Shown piece by piece: positions 25,800 through 34,471 of a stretch of DNA of 64,000 bases. Origin of the DNA: Ensifer sp. MPMI2T (GTDB taxonomy: Bacteria; Pseudomonadota; Alphaproteobacteria; Rhizobiales; Rhizobiaceae); contig NZ_SRXN01000025.1 in NCBI RefSeq assembly GCF_004827385.1, forward strand, positions 1 through 64,000. Direction: 5' to 3'. The translations under genes and the position numbers were made by a program. Position 1 is the first letter of the stretch. Each line of letters begins with the position of its first letter. The notes under the pieces were generated by a model. The model saw nothing but the letters and a program-made list of their open reading frames with translations. It was not told the origin of the DNA and did not search any database.

Positions 25800-26789
25800 A
25801 TGGCCAGCGCTTCACAACAGATCATGAGGCTCGGATTCGGGTTCGCGGTGTCACAGGCGCTGCGCGTCATTATCGAGCTCGGCATCCCCGATCTTCTGGC
25901 CGCGGGCGAGCGGTCGGTGGATGAGTTGGCGGCCGCCACTCAGTCAGAGGCTGATGCGCTTTATCGTGTCATGCGACTTCTTGCGCCCGAAGGGGTCTTC
26001 AGGGAAGTGAGACCGCGTCATTTCGAGCTGACAGAGCTTGGCGCCGCGCTGCGCTCCGATCAGCCGGGTCCCCGTGATTTCGTCCGTATGATCAACACCG
26101 AGGCTTATCTTGCCTTCGAGCAACTGCTGTATTCCGTTCGCACAGGAAAGCCAGCCTTCGACAAGGTGTTCGGAAGCCCAAGGTTTGACTGGTTGTCGGA
26201 ACACCCGGAGCAGGCCGCCTTGTTTCAGCGTGCCATGGTCGCCTTGAGCCAAGGCAGCAACGAGGCCGTTGCCGACGCCTATGACTTTGGGCCGTTCACG
26301 CGGGTCGTCGACGTTGGCGGCGGACACGGTCAGCTTCTCTCGGCGATCCTGGCCCGCAACCCGCATCTGAGCGGCGTGCTTTTCGACCTGCCTTCGGGCG
26401 TCGCGGCAGCCCAGCAGGGCGCCGGAGGCAACCTGCCGCGCACAGAGTTTGTCGCGGGTGACTTCTTTGAGAGCGTCCCCAGTGGTGACGTCTACGTCAT
26501 CAAGAAGGTCGTTCACGATTGGGACGATGAGTGTGCCGCGGTGGTCCTGCGGAATTGTCGCAAGGCCATGCAACCGAACGGGAGGGTGCTTGTCGCCGAG
26601 ACGCTCGTGCCGCCGGGCGACGAACCGAACCTGATTAAAGAAATCGACGTGGTCATGCTCGCCATCACTGGCGGCCTGGAGAGGACGGAGGCGCAGTATG
26701 CAAGCCTTTTCGACGCCGCGGGGCTACAGCTTGAACGCGTGATTCAGACCAGGGGACCCATTTCCATCCTTGAGGCATCTCCAGCCTAA
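25800..26789 (+). CDS. SAM-dependent O-methyltransferase (hydroxyneurosporene-like)
   Basis: 329 aa from ATG 25800, preceded by GGAGGAG. An N-terminal winged-helix dimerisation region (residues 15-75: IIELGIPDLLAAGERSVDEL, AATQSEADALYRVMRLLA) is followed by the class I methyltransferase domain with VVDVGGGHGQLLSAILARNP (SAM site), DFFESVPSGDVYVIKKVVHDW (catalytic His) and NGRVLVAETLVPPG. These enzymes methylate small hydroxylated aromatics or related metabolites. No biosynthetic partner is adjacent. Confidence 0.9.
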   Translation: MASASQQIMRLGFGFAVSQALRVIIELGIPDLLAAGERSVDELAAATQSEADALYRVMRLLAPEGVFREVRPRHFELTELGAALRSDQPGPRDFVRMINTEAYLAFEQLLYSVRTGKPAFDKVFGSPRFDWLSEHPEQAALFQRAMVALSQGSNEAVADAYDFGPFTRVVDVGGGHGQLLSAILARNPHLSGVLFDLPSGVAAAQQGAGGNLPRTEFVAGDFFESVPSGDVYVIKKVVHDWDDECAAVVLRNCRKAMQPNGRVLVAETLVPPGDEPNLIKEIDVVMLAITGGLERTEAQYASLFDAAGLQLERVIQTRGPISILEASPA

Positions 26790-27051
26790 TGGAGGAAGCG
26801 GTCGATCGGCGGCACCGTCGGTATCCTTCGCTCCGTAGGCTGCCGGCAATGCAGTCCAGCGCGGCGTCGGAGGCAGGATGCTGATCTACGCCGTTGGTTC
26901 CGAAGTGTGACTGAACCGCTCCTTCTGGAATTTTTTGTGAGGCTCCGGCGATGGCGGCCTCCTCGACGCGAATTGGCGCTGAGAAGAACGCCAGAGTTCG
27001 TTGCGTGCGCACACTGTCGGCGCACGATTCCGGTCATTCGGACCGGTGGCC

Positions 27052-27837
27052 CTACGACATGATCAAGCCGCCATCCACATTGATCGTCTGGCCGGTGATG
27101 TAGGCAGCGTCCGCTGACGCTAGAAAGGCGACAAGGGCGCCCACTTCGGCGGGGGTGCCGGCGCGACCCATGGGGATGCCTTCGACCCACTCGGCCATGA
27201 GTTCGCCGGGTCCGTACTCGCCGAGCATTTTCCCCCAGACACGGTCGTTGTAGTCCCACATCTCGGTGTGGATGATGCCGGGGCAGATTGCATTCACTGT
27301 AATGCACTCGCGGGCGAGTTCCTTGGCAAGGCTCTGTGTCAGCCCGACAACACCGAATTTCGAGGCGGCGTAGTGTGGCGTGTAGATGAAGCCCTGGCGC
27401 GCCTGGCCGGAGGCGGTATTGATCAGGCGGCCCTTCGTGCCGCTGGCGCGGAAGCGACGGATCGCCTCCTGGCAGCAGAGAAAGACTCCCTTGGTGTTGA
27501 CGTCGAGGTTGAGGTCCCATTCGCGCTCGGTGAGGTCCTCGACCTTGGCGATGGTGATAACGCCGGCATTCTGCACAGAGACGGAAATGGCACCGAGCTT
27601 CGTCTCAGCCTCGCCATATGCCTCTTGCACGGCCTTTGCGTCCGTTACATCCAGCGTAAGGCCGATCACCTCGGCACCGGTTTCCTTGGCAATCGCTTCA
27701 GCGGCCGCAGGCGTATCCTTCTCGATTGCGGCGATGGCGACCTTTGCACCCTCGTCGGCAAATCGCTTGGCAATGCCGCGCCCGATGCCCTTGTTTCCCC
27801 CGGTGACAAAAACCGTCTGGCCTGCGAAACGTCTCAT
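27052..27837 (-). CDS. SDR-family polyol/sugar dehydrogenase
   Basis: 261 aa. ATG 27837 is preceded by ATGGAGAAGACAAAC, a reasonable site; an ATG at 27852 is the alternative. Classical SDR: cofactor motif VTGGNKGIGRGIAKRF, NAG at QNAGVI, catalytic YAASK with Ser in NTASGQ, and a C-terminal YITGQTINVDGGLIMS. It should interconvert a polyol or sugar with its keto form using NAD(P). Last gene of the minus-strand arm of the carbohydrate locus, after the SorC-type regulator. Confidence 0.92.
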   Translation of the reverse strand: MRRFAGQTVFVTGGNKGIGRGIAKRFADEGAKVAIAAIEKDTPAAAEAIAKETGAEVIGLTLDVTDAKAVQEAYGEAETKLGAISVSVQNAGVITIAKVEDLTEREWDLNLDVNTKGVFLCCQEAIRRFRASGTKGRLINTASGQARQGFIYTPHYAASKFGVVGLTQSLAKELARECITVNAICPGIIHTEMWDYNDRVWGKMLGEYGPGELMAEWVEGIPMGRAGTPAEVGALVAFLASADAAYITGQTINVDGGLIMS

Positions 27838-27888
27838 GTTTGTCTTCTCCATAATACGCAGCAGGCCGCGGGCTGATCTCGGGTAAGA

Positions 27889-28839
27889 TCAGGCCGTGAG
27901 CCGAGCTGCAGTGAACTTGTCGGTGACAAGCACATCGATGATGCCCAGCTTCAGGGCGCCGGCGATGGCCTGGGTTTTCGATTCTCCGCCCGCCAGTGCG
28001 ATAACCCGGTCAGTCTTGCGCAGGTCCTCCAGCGAAATGCCGATGACGCGCTCGTTGAGGGGCGTTTCGACCGGTTTTCCGTCCTTGTCGTAGAACCGGT
28101 AGGAGATCTCGCCGACCGCGCCCGCCTCGTGCAGCATCGCCATTTCCTGACGGGAGAAGACGTTGCCGGAGCGGGCGAGGAGTTCGGACGGCTCGACCGC
28201 CCCGATGCCGACGATGGCAAGGCTGAGACGTCCGAACAGGTCCATCGTCTCACGTACGACAGGGTCCGCCAGCATGACGAGCTTTGCCTCGCGCGAGGAG
28301 GTGATGCCCTGGACGAGGAGGAGCCGCGGCTCACCGCCGGTGAGCCGTCCCAGTCGTGCCATGAGCTGTGTGGCATGGGTCTGCACGGAGGCGTCGCCCA
28401 TGCCCCCGAGGATCTGGACGATGTACTTGGCCTTGGCGTTCTTGAGCGGGTGGATATTGTCCACCATGCGCAGAATGGTCTGGCTCCAGCTCGAGACGCC
28501 GACAATCTCGTCCTGCTGCAGGGTGACTTCGAGGAAGTGTGCTGCGGCTTCCCCGATACGGGCCATGATCGCCCCGTCGCGGTCCTCGGAACAGTCGATG
28601 ACAATGGCTTCCGTTAGGCCATAGCGTTCGCGCAGCGCGGATTCGAGCTCGGTAAATGTCCCGGGCGGCGGGATGACTGTCGTGCGCACGATGTCTTCCT
28701 GCTCGGCCCGCTTCAGCATGCGTGAAACGGTGGCCTGCGACATGTGCATGCCCTCGGCGATTTCCGCCTGGCGCTTGCCTTCGATATGGTACATCTGCGC
28801 AACTCGGGCGATCAGTCGCAGCTCGTTGAGCCGTCCCAT
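27889..28839 (-). CDS. SorC-family sugar-responsive transcriptional regulator
   Basis: 316 aa from ATG 28839, preceded by CCGGAGGACCCC; a GTG at 28869 overlaps the kinase gene end and is less likely. N-terminal helix-turn-helix: MYHIEGKRQAEIAEGMHMSQ then ATVSRMLKRAEQEDIV. The C-terminal sugar-phosphate-binding domain has GVSSWSQTILRMVDNIHPL and VIALAGGESKTQAIAGALKL. Members sense a phosphorylated sugar. It is encoded inside the operon it probably controls; motifs TGAATATTTATGCT at 32203 and 32346 are candidate sites. Confidence 0.92.
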   Translation of the reverse strand: MGRLNELRLIARVAQMYHIEGKRQAEIAEGMHMSQATVSRMLKRAEQEDIVRTTVIPPPGTFTELESALRERYGLTEAIVIDCSEDRDGAIMARIGEAAAHFLEVTLQQDEIVGVSSWSQTILRMVDNIHPLKNAKAKYIVQILGGMGDASVQTHATQLMARLGRLTGGEPRLLLVQGITSSREAKLVMLADPVVRETMDLFGRLSLAIVGIGAVEPSELLARSGNVFSRQEMAMLHEAGAVGEISYRFYDKDGKPVETPLNERVIGISLEDLRKTDRVIALAGGESKTQAIAGALKLGIIDVLVTDKFTAARLTA

Positions 28840-28853
28840 GGGGTCCTCCGGGG

Positions 28854-28869
28854 GTGAATTTTTATTCAC
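28854..28869. promoter_or_regulatory. Inverted repeat, possible regulator-binding site
   Basis: GTGAAT-TTTT-ATTCAC is a perfect 6-bp inverted repeat lying over the end of the kinase gene, 15 bases upstream of the regulator start. It resembles the tgaatatttat motifs in the divergent promoter region (32203, 32346), so it may be an additional operator for autoregulation. Confidence 0.45.
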
Positions 28870-30331
28870 TCATAGTTGAAGAACCCGGAGCGGTCGAGCG
28901 GTAGATCGCGTCCTGCCAAACCAGAAGGCGATCTGCAGCATCGCCAGCACGCGGCACGATGGGATTGCCGGCGCGGGGCAGGGCCGCGATCGCGGCAAGA
29001 TCGGACCAGATACCCAGCGAAAGGCCAGCGAGGTACGCTGCACCAAGGGCGGAAGCCTCGGGCGCGTCGCATTGAATGATGACGTGGTTCAGCGTGTCGG
29101 CCACGCATTGCATGAGGAAAGTGTTCTGACTTGGCCCGCCATCGACGTAGAGGCGGCCGAGCGGCGTCGGCGATTGATCAGACATCGCCTTGAAGACGTC
29201 ATGGACCTGGAAGGCCATGGAATCCGTTACGGCTCGGGCCATCTGGGCGCGGGTCGTGTTGAAGGTGATGCCGGAAAACAGTGCTCGTGCATCAGCATGC
29301 CAGTAGGGCGCACCGAGGCCGACGAAGGCGGGCACGAAGCCCGGCCCGCCGGGCTCAGCGGTTGCGGCGAGATCGGTGAGGGCCTGTATATCCGGGAGGC
29401 CCAGCATCTCGGCCATCCAGGGTAGGGCGGCGGCGGAGACGAGGATGTTGCCCTCGAAGGCATAGGTTGGTTTTCCGGCGATCGACCAAGCGATCGTCGT
29501 GGTAATGCCCTGCTCTGGGGCGATGAAGCGGGGCAGGGTCGTCATGATCGACGAGCCGGTGCCAAAGGTCACCTTGCCGTCGCCGGGATTGAACGCCCCG
29601 TGGCCGAAGAGGGCGGCATGGCTGTCGCCGATGGCCGAGGCGATCGGAATACCGTCGCGGAGGCCTGGCACGTTCTTCGTCGTTCCGAAACGCGCGGCGC
29701 TGTCGCGTACCTCCGGCAGGGCGGATTTCGGCACACCGAAAAAGGCGCACAGTTCGTCACTCCAGACCTGTCCGTTGAGGTCGTAGAGCTGGCTGCGGGC
29801 GGCGTTGGCGGCATCGCATGCATGGACCGCGCCATCCGTGAGGCAATGGATCAGCCAAGCGTCGATCGTTCCGAGCCGGACCCTGTGACCGGCGGGCACG
29901 CGGTCGAGCAACCACTTCATCTTCGGGCCTGGGAACATCGGGTCGATGGGAAGCCCGGTAAGCGTCTGAACGCGCGCGCCATGACCCGCCGCGATCAGTT
30001 CGGCGCAGGTCGGCGCGCTGCGGCGGCACTGCCAGCTCACCACCGGGCCGAGCGGTTCTCCCGTGGCGGCATCCCACACCGTGACGGACTCGCGCTGGTT
30101 GGAGATTGCAATGCCGAGGACATCCACAACAGGGCCGGCTTGCAGGCAGGCGGCGATCGCTTCCTGCACCGATTCCCAAATGCGCAGCGGACTCTGTTCG
30201 ACCCAGCCGGGCTGGGGATGTTCGATGCCAACAGGAGAGGAGCCGCGTGACAGGATTTCCCCGCTCGTGGAAACGAGCACGGCCTTGGAATTCGTGGTGC
30301 CCTGGTCGATGGCGAGAATGGCGGTTGTCAT
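28862..30331 (-). CDS. FGGY-family carbohydrate kinase
   Basis: 489 aa from ATG 30331 (GGAG site 6 bases upstream). The N-terminal AILAIDQGTTNSKAVLVS is the ATP phosphate-1 motif of FGGY kinases; GWVEQSPLRIWESVQEAI and ISNQRESVTVWDAATGEPLG resemble glycerol/ketopentose kinases. The C-terminal YVDGGPSQNTFLMQCVADTL and ASALGAAYLAGLSLG complete the fold. It should phosphorylate a ketose or polyol made by one of the neighbouring SDRs. Exact substrate is unknown; FGGY kinases cover glycerol, erythritol, xylulose and ribulose. Confidence 0.93.
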   Translation of the reverse strand: MTTAILAIDQGTTNSKAVLVSTSGEILSRGSSPVGIEHPQPGWVEQSPLRIWESVQEAIAACLQAGPVVDVLGIAISNQRESVTVWDAATGEPLGPVVSWQCRRSAPTCAELIAAGHGARVQTLTGLPIDPMFPGPKMKWLLDRVPAGHRVRLGTIDAWLIHCLTDGAVHACDAANAARSQLYDLNGQVWSDELCAFFGVPKSALPEVRDSAARFGTTKNVPGLRDGIPIASAIGDSHAALFGHGAFNPGDGKVTFGTGSSIMTTLPRFIAPEQGITTTIAWSIAGKPTYAFEGNILVSAAALPWMAEMLGLPDIQALTDLAATAEPGGPGFVPAFVGLGAPYWHADARALFSGITFNTTRAQMARAVTDSMAFQVHDVFKAMSDQSPTPLGRLYVDGGPSQNTFLMQCVADTLNHVIIQCDAPEASALGAAYLAGLSLGIWSDLAAIAALPRAGNPIVPRAGDAADRLLVWQDAIYRSTAPGSSTMSE

Positions 30332-30412
30332 GGTGGCTCCGGCAGGCAGAAATTGGGGGCGCGGCGACAGGGAGGGTTGGCCGCGCCCGGCACGAAATCT
30401 AAACCCGCACAA

Positions 30413-31381
30413 TCATGCGCGGGAAGATTTGCGTGCAATCAATGCGACGGCCGCCTCGGCGATGGCGGCGGGGGACATGCCGAATTCGTCGAGCAGGAAC
30501 TCGGCCGAACCGGTGGGGGCAAAGATGCCGGGAACCCCGAGGATCTTCATCGGCACCGGGGCTTCGGCCACCACGAATTCTGCAATTGCCGAGCCGAGGC
30601 CGCCAAAGGTGGAATGTTCTTCGGCCGTCAGGATGGCACCGGTTTCGCGGGCAGCAGCCACCACGGCATCGACATCAATCGGCCGGACTGTAGCCATGTT
30701 GAGGACGCGAGCCCCGATTCCCTGTTCGGCCAAGATATCGGCCGCCTTGAGCATCCGGTGGGTCAGCGTGCCGTTGGCGACAAGGGTGATGTCGTCGCCG
30801 TCGCGTAGCAGGTTGGCTCTGCCCAACTCGAATTTATGGTCCGGCGGAAGGAGATCCGGGACGCCGACGCGCGACAGGCGCAGGAAGACCGGACCCTCGT
30901 AATGAGCCGCCCATTCCACGGCCGCGGCCGTTTCGATCGAATCACAGGGCGCAATCACGGGGAGATTCGGCAGCACGCGGGTCCAAGCGAAATCCTCGAT
31001 GGAATGGTGCGTCGGACCGAGTTCGCCATAGGCCATACCGGAAGAAATGCCGATGAGCTTTACGTTTGCGTTGGAATAGGCGATGTCGGCCTTGATCTGC
31101 TCCAGGGACCGGCCAGTCAGGAAGCAGGCGGCGCCGCAGACGAAGGGCAGCAGCCCGCCATTGGCAAGGCCCGCGCCGACGCCCACCATATTCTGTTCGG
31201 CGATGCCGACATTAACCAGCCGCTCCGGCCATTTGGACTTGAAGCCGCCGAGTTTGGACGAGCCGACGGAGTCGTTGCAAACGGCCACGACCTTGGGGTT
31301 GTCCGCGCCGAGGCGCTCCAGCACGGCAACGAAGGCGTCTCGGCAATCGTGCAGCTTGGGAGAAGTTATCACGTCCTTCAT
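30413..31381 (-). CDS. Transketolase-like C-terminal subunit
   Basis: 322 aa from ATG 31381, whose A is shared with the stop of the upstream gene (TGATG). Contains the pyrimidine-binding and C-terminal domains of transketolase: RLVNVGIAEQNMVGVGAGLA has the catalytic Glu that activates thiamine diphosphate, and AYGELGPTHHSIEDFA the substrate-facing His pair. It must pair with the N-terminal subunit encoded just upstream. Split transketolases of this type in sugar operons usually act on unusual ketose phosphates and not in the central pentose pathway. Confidence 0.94.
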   Translation of the reverse strand: MKDVITSPKLHDCRDAFVAVLERLGADNPKVVAVCNDSVGSSKLGGFKSKWPERLVNVGIAEQNMVGVGAGLANGGLLPFVCGAACFLTGRSLEQIKADIAYSNANVKLIGISSGMAYGELGPTHHSIEDFAWTRVLPNLPVIAPCDSIETAAAVEWAAHYEGPVFLRLSRVGVPDLLPPDHKFELGRANLLRDGDDITLVANGTLTHRMLKAADILAEQGIGARVLNMATVRPIDVDAVVAAARETGAILTAEEHSTFGGLGSAIAEFVVAEAPVPMKILGVPGIFAPTGSAEFLLDEFGMSPAAIAEAAVALIARKSSRA

Positions 31382-32190
31382 CACAGGGCCTCCGAAAGCT
31401 CAGCCGCGGCTATTTCGTATTGTTCAGCATTGGGCACCTTGTGGTGCCAGTCGACCTTGTCCTGCATGAAGGAAATGCCGTGGCCCTTGTTGGTATGGGC
31501 GACGATGCAGTGCGGGCGTTCGCCGCGGCGCTCCAGCGCGGGCACGATCTCGTCCATGGCGTTGCCGTTGATCTCGGTGACATCCCAGCCGAAGGCTTCG
31601 AGCTTGGCGGGGAAGGGAGCAAGGTTGTTAGTGTCCTTGAGCGCCGCGCCCTGCTGGAAGCGGTTGTGGTCGATGATCAGGGTCAGGTTGTCGAGGCCGA
31701 ACTGCGCCGCCGATGCGATCGCCTCCCAGTTCGATCCTTCCTGCATCTCGCCGTCGCCGGTCATGACATAGGTGCGGTAATTCGCGCCGGTCAGCTTGGC
31801 GGCCTTCGCCATGCCGACTGCAACCGGCAGGCCGTGCCCGAGCGGGCCTGTGTTGGTCTCGACGCCCGGAACCTTGTTGCAGTTCGGATGCCCGTTCAGG
31901 CGGGAATGTGGCTTCAGGAATGTGCCGATTTCTTCTTCCGGTATGAAGCCACGCTTGGCGAGCGTCACATAGAGCGCCAGCGCCACATGGCCCTTCGACA
32001 GCACGAAACGGTCACGCTTCGGATGCTTCGGCTGGTCAGGCCAGATGCGCAGCACGCGGAAATACAGCGCCGTCAGAATGTCGATGGCGGACATTTCCCC
32101 GCCGATATGGCCGGCGCCGGCTTCGAAAACCGCTTGCAGATCGCGAAGGCGTATCTGTCGTGCGATCCGGTCGAGATCGTTCGGCTGCAT
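31381..32190 (-). CDS. Transketolase-like N-terminal subunit
   Basis: 269 aa from ATG 32190, preceded by GAGAGGTAAC. The thiamine diphosphate motif is GDGEMQEGSNWEAI ... DHNRFQQ. AGAGHIGGEMSAIDILTALY and RFVLSKGHVALALYVTLAKR are typical transketolase substrate and cofactor segments. It is half the usual length because the protein is split. First gene of the minus-strand arm; its promoter lies in the 32191-32404 divergent region. Confidence 0.94.
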   Translation of the reverse strand: MQPNDLDRIARQIRLRDLQAVFEAGAGHIGGEMSAIDILTALYFRVLRIWPDQPKHPKRDRFVLSKGHVALALYVTLAKRGFIPEEEIGTFLKPHSRLNGHPNCNKVPGVETNTGPLGHGLPVAVGMAKAAKLTGANYRTYVMTGDGEMQEGSNWEAIASAAQFGLDNLTLIIDHNRFQQGAALKDTNNLAPFPAKLEAFGWDVTEINGNAMDEIVPALERRGERPHCIVAHTNKGHGISFMQDKVDWHHKVPNAEQYEIAAAELSEAL

Positions 32191-32202
32191 GTTACCTCTC
32201 AA

Positions 32203-32216
32203 TGAATATTTATGCT
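32203..32216. promoter_or_regulatory. Candidate SorC operator, copy 1
   Basis: TGAATATTTATGCT lies 13 bases upstream of the transketolase N-subunit start. An identical 14-bp word occurs at 32346-32359 in the same orientation. Confidence 0.6.
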
Positions 32217-32301
32217 CTATCAAATATGTTTGCAGATTGAGCGGCATTGTCAAGCACCAAACCTCACGCGCGGCCGCTTTCCTCTGGTGCACGAATATCC
32301 G

Positions 32302-32331
32302 TTGACACGTCGATTAATGCTCATGTATGAA
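32302..32331 (+). promoter_or_regulatory. Probable sigma-70 promoter of the ABC transporter arm
   Basis: TTGACA (32302-32307), 18 bases, then TATGAA (32326-32331). The candidate operator at 32346 sits at about the expected transcription start, which fits repression by the SorC protein. Confidence 0.55.
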
Positions 32332-32345
32332 TTTGCACACATCAG

Positions 32346-32359
32346 TGAATATTTATGCT
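32346..32359. promoter_or_regulatory. Candidate SorC operator, copy 2
   Basis: Second exact copy of TGAATATTTATGCT, just downstream of the TTGACA/TATGAA promoter and 45 bases before the permease start. Confidence 0.6.
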
Positions 32360-32404
32360 GGCTTCAGCGGGGGGAGCCCGCAGATAGCTGGAGAAGGAGG
32401 ATTT

Positions 32405-33379
32405 ATGGCGGCGCTAGCGAAAACACAGGATGTGGTCGGCCGAAGAATGCTGCCCTCGCTGCGGGGTGCAACCGGGCCCTTAATTGGTCTCATCGTCCTG
32501 TGCGTCTTCCTGACCTTCGCAAGCGACAAGTTCCTGTCGGTCCGGAATTTCCTCAATGTGCTCGATCAGATCACGGTGCTTGGCGTCATGGCCGTAGGCA
32601 TGACGTTGGTCATCCTGATCGGCGGGATCGATCTTGCGGTCGGCTCCGTCATGGCGTTGGCGATGATGGTCCTCGGTTATCTGAACATTATGGCCGGCGT
32701 GCCGATGTGGTTGGCCATCCCACTCGCGCTGCTGGTCGCCTCGCTTAACGGCCTTGTCGCGGGGCTGCTCATAACGCGCTTCAACGTGCCGGCCTTTATC
32801 GCGACGCTCGCCATGATGTCGATTGCGCGCGGCCTTGCAAACATGATCACCGACGGACAGCAGCTCATCGGCTTTCCCGCCTGGTTTAATACAATGGCGA
32901 TCGTTCGTTTTGGCGGCTTCCTGACGCTGACTGTAGCCGTGATGCTGGTGGTCTTTATCGTCGGGCTGCTCTATCTCCGCTACCGCCATGGCGGGCGCTC
33001 GCTTTATGCGATCGGCGGCAACGCCGAAGTTGCTCGACTCGCGGGCATTAATGTGAACCGTGCAACCGTGCTCGTCTACGTCGTGTCGAGCTTGCTCGCC
33101 GGTCTTTCCGGCATGGTGCTCGCGGCACGCCTCGACTCGGTGCAGCCGTCTTCGGGCGTGTCCTATGAACTCGACGCCATCGCGGCGGTTGTCATCGGTG
33201 GCACCTCTCTCTCCGGCGGCACTGGGGGCATCGGTGGCACAATCATCGGCGTGCTGATCATCGGCGTTTTGCGCAATGGTCTCAACCTGCTCAGCGTTTC
33301 CCCGTTCATGCAGCAAGTCATTATCGGTGGCGTCATCGTGCTCGCCGTGACCGCCGAGACCTACCGCAAACGGAAGTAG
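32405..33379 (+). CDS. ABC sugar transporter permease (RbsC-like)
   Basis: 324 aa from ATG 32405, preceded by gagaaggaggattt. Eight or more hydrophobic helices, with the family signature ITVLGVMAVGMTLVILIGGI then DLAVGSVMALAMMVLG, and a C-terminal ELDAIAAVVIGGTSLSGGTG, both typical of RbsC/AraH permeases. Works with the binding protein and ATPase encoded next. The order permease, binding protein, ATPase is less usual than having the binding protein first. Confidence 0.95.
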   Translation: MAALAKTQDVVGRRMLPSLRGATGPLIGLIVLCVFLTFASDKFLSVRNFLNVLDQITVLGVMAVGMTLVILIGGIDLAVGSVMALAMMVLGYLNIMAGVPMWLAIPLALLVASLNGLVAGLLITRFNVPAFIATLAMMSIARGLANMITDGQQLIGFPAWFNTMAIVRFGGFLTLTVAVMLVVFIVGLLYLRYRHGGRSLYAIGGNAEVARLAGINVNRATVLVYVVSSLLAGLSGMVLAARLDSVQPSSGVSYELDAIAAVVIGGTSLSGGTGGIGGTIIGVLIIGVLRNGLNLLSVSPFMQQVIIGGVIVLAVTAETYRKRK

Positions 33380-33507
33380 CGATTACTCCCGCCTGCGCGC
33401 ACGCGGCTGGGCATCGAAAACGGTCAGCAATGGTGCGGGCCGACAAAAAGGGTAGGTGGTCCCTTCTGCCAGGACAGGAAGCCACCAAACAACTCGGAGG
33501 AGAAACC

Positions 33508-34440
33508 ATGAAGTTGTCCAAACTACTGATGGCAGCAACCGCGGCTGTGGTGCTTGCGTCTCCAGCCGCCGCTGACGAGGTAAAAAAGATCGGCCTTGCC
33601 GTTCCGAACCTCCAGGCTGACTTCTTCAACCAGATCAAGCTCGGCGTCGAAAAGCACGCCAAGGGCAAGGGCATTGAGGTGGTTGTCGTCGACGCGAAGA
33701 ACGACACCAACACCCAGGTCAGCCAGGTGCAGGACCTGATGACCCAGGACATCAATGCGTTCATTTACATCCCGGCCGGTGCCGCTGCCGCTGCCGTGCC
33801 GACCCGCCTTGCCCGCGAGGCCGGCATTCCGGTGATCAACGTCGACCGCGTTCCGGAAGGCGCGCCGGGCGATACCTTCATCGCCGGCGAGAGCGTCGAA
33901 TCCGCCTACGCCGTCTGCAAGCACATCATCGAGAAGGCCGGCGGCTCGGGCAAGATGGCGATCATCCACGGCCAGAAGGGCACGACGCCGGAAGTCGACC
34001 GCTTCACCGGCTGCAAGCGCGCAATCGACGAGAACAAAGGCGTCGAGCTTGTAGCCCAGCAGTGGAGCAACATGTGGTCGGCAGACGAGGGCTTCTCGAT
34101 CGCGCAGAACATGCTGCAGGCCAATCCGGACATCACGATCATCTTCGGCCAGGCCGACGGCCTCGCCATGGGTGCGGCCAAAGCCGTGGACGTCGCCAAC
34201 CTCTCGGACAAGGTAATCATCGGCGGTTATGACGGCGACGTCTCGGCTCTCGAATATCTCGCCAGGTGCAAGGGTCCGTTCATCGCCACCGCGACGCAGA
34301 GCACGCAGAAGATGGGCGTCCTCGCCGTCGAATCCGCGCTTGCCGTCGCCGCCGGCCAGAAGGTCGAGGAGCGCCAGACGCCGAACGCCGTTCTGACGAC
34401 CTGCGAAAACGCGCCGGAATTCGTGAAGAGCCATCCGTAA
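33508..34440 (+). CDS. ABC sugar-binding protein (RbsB-like)
   Basis: 310 aa from ATG 33508, preceded by ggaggagaaacc. Signal peptide ends at ASPAAA. The mature protein is a type I periplasmic-binding fold: KIGLAVPNLQADFFNQIKLG, DLMTQDINAFIYIPAGAAAA, and a conserved GYDGDVSALEYL hinge-side segment. ARCKGPFIATATQSTQKMG resembles ribose/xylitol-type binders. It would deliver the locus substrate to the permease. The 128-base gap before it contains a ggtgg...ccacc hairpin that could stabilise its mRNA. Confidence 0.95.
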   Translation: MKLSKLLMAATAAVVLASPAAADEVKKIGLAVPNLQADFFNQIKLGVEKHAKGKGIEVVVVDAKNDTNTQVSQVQDLMTQDINAFIYIPAGAAAAAVPTRLAREAGIPVINVDRVPEGAPGDTFIAGESVESAYAVCKHIIEKAGGSGKMAIIHGQKGTTPEVDRFTGCKRAIDENKGVELVAQQWSNMWSADEGFSIAQNMLQANPDITIIFGQADGLAMGAAKAVDVANLSDKVIIGGYDGDVSALEYLARCKGPFIATATQSTQKMGVLAVESALAVAAGQKVEERQTPNAVLTTCENAPEFVKSHP

Positions 34441-34471
34441 CCCGGATTCAGACCCGAAAGGCAGCAGCGCC

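Noticed and set aside
26790-27012. Minus-strand frame between the methyltransferase and SDR genes
   Set aside because: It overlaps the methyltransferase end antisense, and the part outside has no recognised similarity. It may be a decayed gene, but the evidence is too thin to list.
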